Shown piece after piece: positions 36,160 through 42,374 of a stretch of DNA of 64,000 nt. The DNA is taken from assembly GCA_963815325.1 (NCBI GenBank), contig CAWFGG010000009.1, forward strand, positions 62,001 through 126,000, written 5' to 3'. The position numbers were made by a program, and so were the translations under genes. The DNA is from JABDII01 sp963815325 (GTDB taxonomy: Bacteria; Gemmatimonadota; Gemmatimonadetes; Gemmatimonadales; GWC2-71-9). The notes under the pieces are model-generated. The model made no database searches, was not told the origin of the DNA, and saw only the letters and a list, made by a program, of their open reading frames with translations. Numbering within the stretch: position 1 is the first letter of the stretch; each line of letters starts with the position of its first letter.

Positions 36160-36582
36160 CTACTCAGGGCTCGGCAGGAGAACGAGTGGGACAATGGAAC
36201 GCCCGCCAGGAAACCCTTCGCCGTCCGACTCGTCGGGCTCAAATACTTCTAGGTGACCAAGTGCGGGCGTGAAGACGGTGAACGTTACGGCGAATGAGAA
36301 CGGCGCCGCTCCAGTAACCCCGCCGCCAGATGTGTGCCCAGTGGCGAGGATACTCCCATCGCGCGATCGGAGTTCCCACACAATGTTGGATTCAAAGGTC
36401 CTTGAGCAGCCGCGCACCTGCATGGGACTCGAGATACGCAGACCTGCCGTCGGTTCGATGACGGCAACAAATGACGAATTGGCCAGCACCGGATCAATGG
36501 GGTTGCACGGGTCATGGGGTGCCGCATTGCTGCAAGCAATCGAGGCGAGCAGAAACATCGTGAAAACGGATCGCATTCTCAT
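36160..36582 (-). CDS. Lipoprotein with Gmad2 immunoglobulin-like domain, cassette gene
   Basis: 140 aa from ATG 36582. Signal MRMRSVFTMFLLASIACSNA with lipobox SIAC. The mature part matches the Gmad2 Ig-like pattern: GLRISSPMQVRGCSRTFESN, IVWELRSRDGSILATGHTSG, GGVTGAAPFSFAVTFTV, then HLEVFEPDESDGE. Gmad2 domains occur in spore germination and other surface proteins and probably mediate binding. attC6 follows the stop by 6 bp. Confidence 0.8.
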   Translation of the reverse strand: MRMRSVFTMFLLASIACSNAAPHDPCNPIDPVLANSSFVAVIEPTAGLRISSPMQVRGCSRTFESNIVWELRSRDGSILATGHTSGGGVTGAAPFSFAVTFTVFTPALGHLEVFEPDESDGEGFPGGRSIVPLVLLPSPE

Positions 36583-36596
36583 TGGATGCACGCGCC

Positions 36597-36703
36597 GCCT
36601 AACGAATTCCGCGTCAGCGGCGGGCCGGCTCGCCCGCCTGTGCACTAATCAACGACTTCCTTCAAAACCAGCAAGGCCCGGCCACTGCACGCGGTGGTTA
36701 GGC
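36597..36703 (-). repeat. attC7, 107-bp family
   Basis: Boxes GCCTAAC (36597) and GTTAGGC (36697); small arm changes (AATTCCGCGTCAGCGGCGGG). The two bases before the left box are CC, so this site would match the IS110 left target guide CCGCCTA completely. Confidence 0.94.
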
Positions 36704-36710
36704 GGGCTTC

Positions 36711-36935
36711 TTACCGATTCGCTAGAAACTCCTGAATCGTGAGCCCAATGTCGCGGGCGATCAGCCGGAGCAGGCTCGGCGCAATATCTCGGCTGCCGTG
36801 AAAGGGGATGGTGGTGGCTCGGCCGTCAGGATGGCGGTACTGTTTGTGTGAACCGCGCTGTCGAACGAGCGTGAACCCCAAGCGCTCCAGGATCCTCTCG
36901 ACTTCCCGCGGTTTGAGGACGGGAACGTCACCCAC
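36711..36935 (-). CDS. hicA: HicA-family toxin, copy 2
   Basis: 74 aa, identical to copy 1 apart from the C-terminus (RDIGLTIQEFLANR). The catalytic His in GSHKQY is kept. Placed 3 bp after hicB and 8 bp before attC7. Confidence 0.93.
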   Translation of the reverse strand: MGDVPVLKPREVERILERLGFTLVRQRGSHKQYRHPDGRATTIPFHGSRDIAPSLLRLIARDIGLTIQEFLANR

Positions 36936-36938
36936 TAC

Positions 36939-37148
36939 TTAGGCGACCTGGACGGTCTGAATCCCGATGAACTCGGTCTCGAGACTAGGCTCGCCATCCT
37001 CGAGCAGGAGCGCGACAACCTCACGGAGATTGTTCTGGAGCTCGTCAAGGCTGGTGCCTTGGGAGTGGGCCCCAGGCCAGCCGGGGACATATCCGACGAA
37101 GACACCAGTTTCCGGATCACGCTCGACGACAGCGGTGTAGGTATGCAT
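36939..37148 (-). CDS. hicB: HicB-family antitoxin, copy 2
   Basis: 69 aa, the same as copy 1 except LQNN for LQSN in the helix after SQGTSLDE. Its cassette runs from attC7 to attC8 and is a near-exact duplicate of the copy 1 and copy 4 cassettes, including non-coding flanks. Confidence 0.93.
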   Translation of the reverse strand: MHTYTAVVERDPETGVFVGYVPGWPGAHSQGTSLDELQNNLREVVALLLEDGEPSLETEFIGIQTVQVA

Positions 37149-37221
37149 GGGGGAAAGATACTGCCAGGGCCGATCGCCGGACAACTGAGATGAGGAGGGC
37201 GGCCGAGTCTTGGCCCAGCCC

Positions 37222-37327
37222 GCCTAACGAATCCCGCGTCAGTGGCGGGCCGTCTCGCCCGCCCGTGCACAAATCAACGACTTCCTTTGAACCGGCAAGG
37301 CCCGGCCACTGCACGCGGTGGTTAGGC
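37222..37327 (-). repeat. attC8, 107-bp family
   Basis: Boxes GCCTAAC (37222) and GTTAGGC (37321); one base shorter than most because GAAACCAGC reads GAACCGGC. Left-flank CC matches the IS110 target guide. Confidence 0.94.
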
Positions 37328-37333
37328 GGCGCT

Positions 37334-37770
37334 TCATTACCGATCTCGCTAGAAATCTGCCTGGACCGTGAGTCCAATGTCGCGGGCGATCAGCGGGCAG
37401 GCTCGACGCGATATCTGGCTCGTGAAAGGGGATGGTGGTGGCTCGGCGTCAGGTGGCGGTACTGTTCGTGCGACGCGCTGTCGAACGAGTCGTGAACCCC
37501 AAGCGCTCCAGGATCCCTCGACTGCCCGCGGTTTGAGGACGGGAACGTCACCCATCGGCTTAAGCGACCTGGACGGTCTGAATCCCGATGAACTCGGTCT
37601 CGAGACTAGGCTCGCCATCCTCGAGCAGGAGCGCGACAACCTCAGCGGCAGATTGCTCTGGAGCTCGTCAAGGCTGGTGCCTTCGGAGTGGCCCCAGGCC
37701 AGCCGGGGACATATCCGACGAAGACACCAGTTTCCGGATCACGCTCGACGACAGCAGCGTAGGTATGCAT
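37334..37770 (-). pseudogene. Decayed hicBA cassette, copy 3
   Basis: Aligns along its whole length with the other three hicBA cassettes but has about a dozen one- or two-base losses and gains in both genes (for example GATCAGCGGGCAGG for GATCAGCCGGAGCAGG). No frame covers either protein, so neither toxin nor antitoxin can be made. Either real decay after duplication or a poorly assembled repeat copy; the density of changes is much higher than elsewhere in the window. Confidence 0.8.
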
Positions 37771-37840
37771 GGGACAAGATACTGCAGGGCCAATCGCCGG
37801 ACAACGAGATGAGGAGGGCGGCCGAGTCTTGCACCAGCCC

Positions 37841-37947
37841 GCCTAACGAATCCCGCGTCAGTGGCGGGCCGTCTCGCCCGTCTGCTCACTAATCAACGAC
37901 TTCCTTCAGCCCCAGCAAGGCCCGGCCACTGCACGCGGTGGTTAGGC
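37841..37947 (-). repeat. attC9, 107-bp family
   Basis: Boxes GCCTAAC (37841) and GTTAGGC (37941). The loop reads CCCGTCTGCTCACTAATC. The arms are intact, in contrast with the decayed hicBA copy beside it. Confidence 0.94.
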
Positions 37948-37954
37948 GGCGAGG

Positions 37955-38270
37955 TCAGGAACCGACGGGCCTTCCCATTGCGGTGCCGTCGTCCTTCTCC
38001 ATGAGCCAGAGGGAAAGACCAGCGGCTGTCAGGCCCGGAGGAATCTTCTCACCTCGGCGGTTGATGTAATTCCGCAGCTTCTCACGGGCGCACTCGTATC
38101 GCTGCGCGCACTGGCTCCGGAAGCGGGCGCTCTTGGATCTCTTCCTTCCAACCGTCCGGGTCCTCGTAAACAAGTCCAATGAAATTGCCTGAATCCGCGT
38201 GCGAGAGCTCTGCGACCGTGCGCTCGCGCTCTACGTCTCCGCAGATTGTGATTTGGATGTCGGCGCTCAT
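37955..38270 (-). CDS. Hypothetical protein, cassette gene, probable frameshift
   Basis: About 104 aa if one base near 38085 is corrected. The first part, from ATG 38270, reads MSADIQITICGDVERERTVA, ELSHADSGNFIGLVYEDPDG, WKEEIQERPLPEPVRAAIR; the second part reads REKLRNYINRRGEKIPPGLT, AAGLSLWLMEKDDGTAMG. The two parts together look like one small soluble protein. No family recognised. The start is 8 nt from the attC10 box. Confidence 0.55.
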
Positions 38271-38278
38271 ACGCGACC

Positions 38279-38385
38279 GCCTAACGAATCCCGCGTCAGT
38301 GGCGGGCCGTCTCGCCCGCCTCTGCACTAATCAACGACTTCCGTTGAAACCAGCAAGGCCCGGCCACTGCACGCGGCGGTTAGGC
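38279..38385 (-). repeat. attC10, 107-bp family
   Basis: Boxes GCCTAAC (38279) and GTTAGGC (38379); the spacer next to the right box is GCGGCGG rather than GCGGTGG, as in attC2. Confidence 0.94.
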
Positions 38386-38424
38386 GGCGGACCACAGCGA
38401 GCAGGAGCCGATGCTCGGTCCGCC

Positions 38425-38880
38425 TCAGGGGACCGTTACGACCTTGATTCTGAACTCTCTCCGGATCTCGGTCAGGCGAACGTTCGTGTACCTTTCGAAA
38501 TCGGACCAAGGCCAGCGCTTCCGCATCCGCAGGCAGCGGAAGAGAACGAGTGGGATGTTCACTATGGATCGGAGCGCGGTTCCGGAGATATCGCCCCGCT
38601 TGATCTGCTCATAGATTTCTTTCGACTCAGGAGACCGATAGTCTCGAATGAGGAAAAGGCCGGCCGTCGTGCCGAAGAAGCTCCAGATCTTCACCATGGC
38701 CTCGTTGGTGAGCGTCGTGCTGCAGCCGAACACCACGTGAGCTACGTCATGACACCGGAAGAACTCCCGAGCCGAATCCGAGGCGCCACGCCCGGTTACC
38801 AGATCACCACGGCTGCCGTAAAGCTCGCCCAGGCCCTCTTCAAGGGTCATTTCGCAATCGGGAGACTGAAAACTCAACAT
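38425..38880 (-). CDS. Coq4-like protein, cassette gene
   Basis: 151 aa. The segment FFRCHDVAHVVFGCSTTLTN then EAMVKIWSFFGTTAG contains HDxxH-x11-E, the zinc motif of Coq4, with the spacing exact. Coq4 organises ubiquinone biosynthesis and in recent work acts on the quinone ring carbon; small bacterial relatives of unknown role exist. Flanking helices are consistent with the fold. The ATG is 7 nt from attC11, so translation depends on sequence inside the attC (GTTAGGCGGCGGCC-ATG). Confidence 0.7.
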   Translation of the reverse strand: MLSFQSPDCEMTLEEGLGELYGSRGDLVTGRGASDSAREFFRCHDVAHVVFGCSTTLTNEAMVKIWSFFGTTAGLFLIRDYRSPESKEIYEQIKRGDISGTALRSIVNIPLVLFRCLRMRKRWPWSDFERYTNVRLTEIRREFRIKVVTVP

Positions 38881-38887
38881 GGCCGCC

Positions 38888-38994
38888 GCCTAACGAATCC
38901 CGCGTCAGTGGCGGGCCGTCTCGCCCGCCTGTGCACTAATCAACGACTTCCTTCAGAACCAGCAAGGCCCGGCCACTGCACGCGGTGGTTAGGC
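38888..38994 (-). repeat. attC11, 107-bp family
   Basis: Boxes GCCTAAC (38888) and GTTAGGC (38988); the right box carries the TAA stop of the 38989 gene. Confidence 0.94.
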
Positions 38995-39660
38995 TGCGCC
39001 AGTCAGCCAGGATTCCGGAAGGCACAGAAGTAGCCGCCTGGCTGTTCCCCAAGCTGACCGGCCGGTGACTGGGTAACGTAGATGCCCCACACCGCCCTCC
39101 TCCCATCGCCCTGAGAACGAGCCGTCCGCTGCCACTTCCCATACCCAATAGAAACCTCCGGTCCCGCCGAAGACTTCAAACGGTGCGCCTTGGAGGGTGA
39201 GGTGGTCACGCCCCCGATATATCAGACGCACTTCTTGGATGATCGAATCTTCCGGGACTGAGACAAAGGTAGAATCTAAGGAACCGGCGCGAAGCAGCCT
39301 TCGTTCTCCGGCCAAGGGAAAGAACTCTGCATGCCCCCTCCACCGTTGGGTCCAATGAGCAAGACGGTCGGCGCGAGGGCGTCCGAGGGTAAGCCTCCAC
39401 TCTTTCGCATGGTGTCTGAGGTCCACTCCTTCGGTTGTTACTTCGATCATGCGATAAGTGCCCGCGAGCTGCCGAACGACGAAGTCGGTGCTACGCCGAG
39501 TCGTATCCTGGCCGCTCTGCCACGCATCATCTGGCCACAACCGATAGCCACTACCACCGGTGAACCAAGGCGCGGCGTAGCAAATGGTCGAGTCAGCTAC
39601 CTGACTGGCTGCAAGTCGCGGCAGGGCGAAGCAAAAAAGAAGAACGAGTGGTCTCATCAA
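38989..39660 (-). CDS. Exported hypothetical protein, cassette gene
   Basis: 223 aa with signal peptide MMRPLVLLFCFALPRLAASQ. Beta-rich mature part (ADSTICYAAPWFTGGSGYRL, AGTYRMIEVTTEGVDLRHHA, GGFYWVWEVAADGSFSGRW), resembling lipocalin-type 30-strand patterns; no family recognised. The last 40 residues read better in another frame (WGIYVTQSPAGQLGEQPGGY then FCAFRNPG), so a base error near 39110 is possible. In the listed frame the stop is TAA inside attC11. Confidence 0.65.
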   Translation of the reverse strand: MMRPLVLLFCFALPRLAASQVADSTICYAAPWFTGGSGYRLWPDDAWQSGQDTTRRSTDFVVRQLAGTYRMIEVTTEGVDLRHHAKEWRLTLGRPRADRLAHWTQRWRGHAEFFPLAGERRLLRAGSLDSTFVSVPEDSIIQEVRLIYRGRDHLTLQGAPFEVFGGTGGFYWVWEVAADGSFSGRWEEGGVGHLRYPVTGRSAWGTARRLLLCLPESWLTGAA

Positions 39661-39673
39661 ACCTTAGGGTGCG

Positions 39674-39780
39674 GCCTAACGAATCCCGCGTCAGTGGCGG
39701 GCAGTCTCGCCCGCCCATGCACGAATCAACGACTTCCTTCAGACCCGGCAAGGCCCGGCCACTGCACGCGGTGGTTAGGC
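39674..39780 (-). repeat. attC12, 107-bp family
   Basis: Boxes GCCTAAC (39674) and GTTAGGC (39774); one arm change (GGCGGGCAG for GGCGGGCCG) introduces a mismatch at the stem-loop junction. Confidence 0.94.
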
Positions 39781-39787
39781 GGGCTTC

Positions 39788-40012
39788 TTACCGATTCGCT
39801 AGAAACTCCTGAACCGTGAGTCCAATGTCGCGGGCGATCAGCCGGAGCAGGCTCGGCGCGATATCTCGGCTGCCGTGAAAGGGGATGGTGGTGGCTCGGC
39901 CATCAGGATGGCGGTACTGTTTGTGTGAACCGCGCTGTCGAACGAGCGTGAACCCCAAGCGCTCCAGGATCCTTTCGACTTCCCGCGGTTTGAGGACGGG
40001 AACGTCACCCAC
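39788..40012 (-). CDS. hicA: HicA-family toxin, copy 4
   Basis: 74 aa, C-terminus RDIGLTVQEFLANR; otherwise as copy 1, with the catalytic His in GSHKQY. 3 bp after hicB, 8 bp before the attC12 right box. Confidence 0.93.
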   Translation of the reverse strand: MGDVPVLKPREVERILERLGFTLVRQRGSHKQYRHPDGRATTIPFHGSRDIAPSLLRLIARDIGLTVQEFLANR

Positions 40013-40015
40013 TGC

Positions 40016-40225
40016 TTAGGCGACCTGGACGGTCTGAATCCCGATGAACTCGGTCTCGAGACTAGGCTCGCCATCCTCGAGCAGGAGCGCGACAACCTCG
40101 CGGAGATTGCTCTGGAGCTCGTCAAGGCTGGTGCCTTGGGAGTGGGCCCCAGGCCAGCCGGGGACATATCCGACGAAGACACCAGTTTCCGGATCACGCT
40201 CGACGACAGCAGTGTAGGTATGCAT
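40016..40225 (-). CDS. hicB: HicB-family antitoxin, copy 4
   Basis: 69 aa, same protein sequence as copy 1. The leader up to attC13 is again shared (GGCCGATCGCCGGACAACTG), so the whole cassette has been duplicated, not just the genes. Confidence 0.93.
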   Translation of the reverse strand: MHTYTAVVERDPETGVFVGYVPGWPGAHSQGTSLDELQSNLREVVALLLEDGEPSLETEFIGIQTVQVA

Positions 40226-40299
40226 GGGGGAAAAGATACTCCCAGGGCCGATCGCCGGACAACTGAGATGAGGAAGGTGGCCGAGTCTTGGCCCAGCCC

Positions 40300-40407
40300 G
40301 CCTAACGAATCCCGCGTCAGTGGCGGGCCGTCTCGCCCGCCCGCTCACAAATCAACGACTTCCTCTGAGAACCGGCAAGGCCCGGCCACTGCACGCGGTG
40401 GTTAGGC
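40300..40407 (-). repeat. attC13, 107-bp family
   Basis: Boxes GCCTAAC (40300) and GTTAGGC (40401); loop CCTCTGAGAACCGGC is one base longer. Left-flank CC matches the IS110 guide. Confidence 0.94.
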
Positions 40408-40425
40408 GGATTCATTTGCTCTATG

Positions 40426-40440
40426 TAACGTGATACGTTA
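40426..40440. promoter_or_regulatory. Palindromic operator/promoter of higBA
   Basis: TAACGTGATACGTTA is a perfect 6-bp inverted repeat with a 3-bp centre, 9 bp upstream of higB ATG and overlapping a likely -10 (GTTATATT). HigA-type antitoxins repress their own promoter through such sites; binding here is inferred. Confidence 0.65.
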
Positions 40441-40449
40441 TATTTCGCC

Positions 40450-40746
40450 ATGCTCCTCCACTTCGCGTCGGCAGGCACGGCGGACATCTTCCACGGAGTG
40501 GACTCCAAGGCCGCCAGGAAGACGTGTCCGCAAGCGGTGTGGAAGGTGGCTAGGCGCAAGCTGGACCAGTTGAATCAAGCTGAGCAACTCGACGACCTCC
40601 GAAGCCCGCCCGCCAATCGGCTCGAGAAACTCAAGGGCGATCGCGCCGGGCAGTATAGCATTCGGATTAATGATCAGTATCGAGTGACGTTCGCGTGGAC
40701 CGATCGCGGACCCGATCAGATAGCGATTCTCGATTACCATCGGTAA
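40450..40746 (+). CDS. higB: HigB-family toxin (RelE superfamily)
   Basis: 98 aa, HigB length. Pattern: RKTCPQAVWKVARRKLDQLN, QAEQLDDLRSPPANRLEKLK, GDRAGQYSIRINDQYRVTFA then WTDRGPDQIAILDYHR; the QYSIRINDQYR stretch with the following DYH are the RelE/HigB core. HigB cleaves mRNA on the ribosome. The only cassette genes clearly on the plus strand are higB and higA, and they bring their own promoter. Confidence 0.92.
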   Translation: MLLHFASAGTADIFHGVDSKAARKTCPQAVWKVARRKLDQLNQAEQLDDLRSPPANRLEKLKGDRAGQYSIRINDQYRVTFAWTDRGPDQIAILDYHR

Positions 40747-40757
40747 GTGAGGCCCCC

Positions 40758-41108
40758 GTGCTCCCAAAGAACCGACCACCGACCCACCCGGGCGAAATGC
40801 TCCTCGAGGAATTTCTGAAGCCGCTCGGCATGACCCAAACCGAGTTGGCCGATCTCATTCAGGTGTCCTACCCCCGCGTGAATGAACTCATCAACGGGAA
40901 GCGGGGGGTCACCCCGGATACCGCACTCCGGCTTGGGCGGCTGCTGGGAACAACGGCAGAATTTTGGTTGAACGGGCAGCGGAACTGGGATCTCTGGCAC
41001 GCGATGCACGGCCCCAACGCCGTGCGGCTGGGCCGAATTCGCCCCCTTGGTGGCCTGGCACGGATGCGGCGATCAAGATCTGACCGTTCCGCCTTGTATC
41101 TAGCCTAG
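40758..41108 (+). CDS. higA: HigA-family antitoxin (XRE helix-turn-helix)
   Basis: 116 aa from GTG 40758, 11 bp after higB (PTHPGEMLLEEFLKPLGMTQ, TELADLIQVSYPRVNELING, KRGVTPDTALRLGRLLGTTA). This is the full HigA HTH with the conserved PGE-x-L-x-EF start and FWLN-x-Q end. The current stop TAG (41106-41108) is provided by the IS110 end; without the IS the R box GCCTAAC would give GCC-TAA at the same place, so the insertion left the protein unchanged. Confidence 0.92.
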   Translation: MLPKNRPPTHPGEMLLEEFLKPLGMTQTELADLIQVSYPRVNELINGKRGVTPDTALRLGRLLGTTAEFWLNGQRNWDLWHAMHGPNAVRLGRIRPLGGLARMRRSRSDRSALYLA

Positions 41109-41130
41109 CCGAAAACCGGAGGCCAGACTA

Positions 41131-41270
41131 TGGGGGGTGACAGCTCGCTCCGCCTAGGGTCCTCGAGACCGATCGTTAGCTCGGGCGTCACCCGCCACCA
41201 CTCGCCACGAGCCCGAACAGTTGCCGGGGCCACCAAGGCCGGATCACGCAAGGCCGGGCCAGCGCGAGGT
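41131..41270 (+). ncRNA. Candidate bridge RNA of the IS110 element
   Basis: Target loop: outer stem GGGTGAC-A-GCTCG (41135-41147) with CGGGC-GTCACCC (41182-41193), apical hairpin GGTC-CTCGA-GACC (41158-41170). The internal loop exposes CCGCCTA (41150-41156) on the 5' side and TCGTTAG (41173-41179) on the 3' side. These equal, and complement, the attC sequence CCGCCTA and CTAACGA. Donor loop: stem GCCCG (41211-41215) with CGGGC (41255-41259) and ACAGTTGC (41217-41224), an exact copy of the element's right end (42252-42259). A right donor guide is not clear (best CGGAT, 41240-41244). Confidence 0.75.
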
Positions 41271-41288
41271 TTGCTGCAGGAGGCGCCC

Positions 41289-42236
41289 ATGGGTTCGACT
41301 CCGGTCTTCGTCGGCATCGACGTGAGCAAGGCCACGCTGGATATCGCCGTCCGCCCATCCGGGGAGACCTGGCAAGTCCCCAATGAACCGGCGGCCATCG
41401 CCGAGCTGGTCACCCGCGTGCGCCAGGAAGCGCCGGCGCTCGTGGTCCTGGAGGCGACCGGCGGCTTCGAGCACACCGTGGTCGCGGCCCTGGCGGCGGG
41501 CGGCCTGCCGGTGGTCGTGGCGAATCCCCGCCAAGTGCACGACTTCGGGAAAGCCCTCGGGCAGCTGGCCAAGACCGACCGGATCGACGCCGCCCTGCTG
41601 GCACTCTTTGCCGAACGCGTGCGCCCCGAACCGCGCCCACTCCCCGACGCCGCCACCGAGGCCTTAGGGGCCCTCCTCACCCGCCGCCGCCAGCTCCTCG
41701 AGATGCTCACGGCCGAGCGGAACCGCCTCGGCTTTGCCCGCGCTCCCCAGATTCGGCGGGGGATCCAGCAGCACCTCCGCTGGCTGGAGCGGCAACTCGC
41801 CGGGGTGGACACCGACCTCGGCCAAACCATCCAGGCCAGCCCTGTCTGGCGCGCCACTGAGGATCTGCTCCGAAGCGTCCCCGGGATCGGCCCGGTCGTG
41901 AGCCGCACCCTGATCGGGGCCCTGCCGGAACTCGGCCGGCTCAACCGTAAGCAGATCGCCGCCCTGGTCGGGGTGGCCCCCCACGCGCGAGACAGCGGCA
42001 CGCGGCGCGGCAAGCGGATGGTGTGGGGCGGTCGCGCCCCAGTCCGGGCCGCCCTGTACATGGGGGCCTTGGTTGCCAGCCGACACAACCCGGTCATTCG
42101 CGCCTTCTACCAACGCCTCCGCGCCGCGGGCAAGCCCGCCAAGGTCGCCCTCACCGCCTGCATGCGGAAGCTCCTCGTGACCCTAAACGCCATGATGCGG
42201 GAGCAGACCCACTGGGCTCCCGCGAGAACAGCTTGA
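41289..42236 (+). CDS. IS110-family serine/DEDD recombinase (transposase)
   Basis: 315 aa from ATG 41289, with AGGAGG 5 nt upstream. The N-terminal RuvC-like DEDD domain shows FVGIDVSKATLDIAV (Asp), VVLEATGGFEHTVVA (Glu) and AKTDRIDAALLALFA (Asp pair). A coiled-coil linker (ALLTRRRQLLEMLTAERNRL) follows. The C-terminal Tnp domain shows SVPGIGPVVSRTLIGALPEL, QIAALVGVAPHARDSGTRRG (likely nucleophile Ser) and GRAPVRAALYMGALVA. Family members join donor and target DNA under guidance of a bridge RNA. Intact and so possibly active. Confidence 0.94.
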   Translation: MGSTPVFVGIDVSKATLDIAVRPSGETWQVPNEPAAIAELVTRVRQEAPALVVLEATGGFEHTVVAALAAGGLPVVVANPRQVHDFGKALGQLAKTDRIDAALLALFAERVRPEPRPLPDAATEALGALLTRRRQLLEMLTAERNRLGFARAPQIRRGIQQHLRWLERQLAGVDTDLGQTIQASPVWRATEDLLRSVPGIGPVVSRTLIGALPELGRLNRKQIAALVGVAPHARDSGTRRGKRMVWGGRAPVRAALYMGALVASRHNPVIRAFYQRLRAAGKPAKVALTACMRKLLVTLNAMMREQTHWAPARTA

Positions 42237-42374
42237 CACGATCGCTGCAAGACAGTTGCTAACGAATCCCGCGTCAGTGGCGGGCCATCTCGGCCCGCCC
42301 GTGCACAAATCAACGACTTCCTTTGAAACCAGCAAGGCCCGGCCACTGCACGCGGTGGTTAGGCAGCCCGTTCA

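Larger units (their letters stand above)
41105..42258 (+). mobile_element. IS110-family element inserted in an attC R box, 1154 bp
   Basis: Left junction ...TATCTAGC-CTA-GCCGAAAA, right junction ...GACAGTTG-CTA-ACGAATCC. The shared CTA leaves the ends ambiguous by up to 3 bp; with the CT core usual for IS110, excision restores GCCTAAC exactly. No terminal inverted repeats. The 5' non-coding end is long (184 bp) and the 3' end short (22 bp), as in the IS110 group and unlike the IS1111 group, whose attC-targeting members have long right ends. Confidence 0.9.
41103..42364 (-). repeat. attC14, 107-bp family, split by the IS110 element
   Basis: Left bases GCCT (41103-41106) and right part 42261-42364 (AACGAATCCCGCG...GTTAGGC) join to GCCTAAC and a normal attC when the IS is removed. 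The cut is inside the R box, at or next to the integrase crossover triplet, so the site cannot recombine now. Confidence 0.9.

Noticed and set aside
38989..39660. Declaring the 38989 gene a pseudogene because its C-terminus reads better in another frame
   Set aside because: The listed frame ends naturally at the attC stop codon like other cassette genes, so both readings remain possible.
41150..41179. The CCGCCTA/TCGTTAG segment as a captured mini-attC instead of bridge RNA guides
   Set aside because: The two strands lie in an internal loop between an outer stem and a hairpin, not at stem ends as R boxes would, and a donor loop with the element's own end follows. Not fully excluded.
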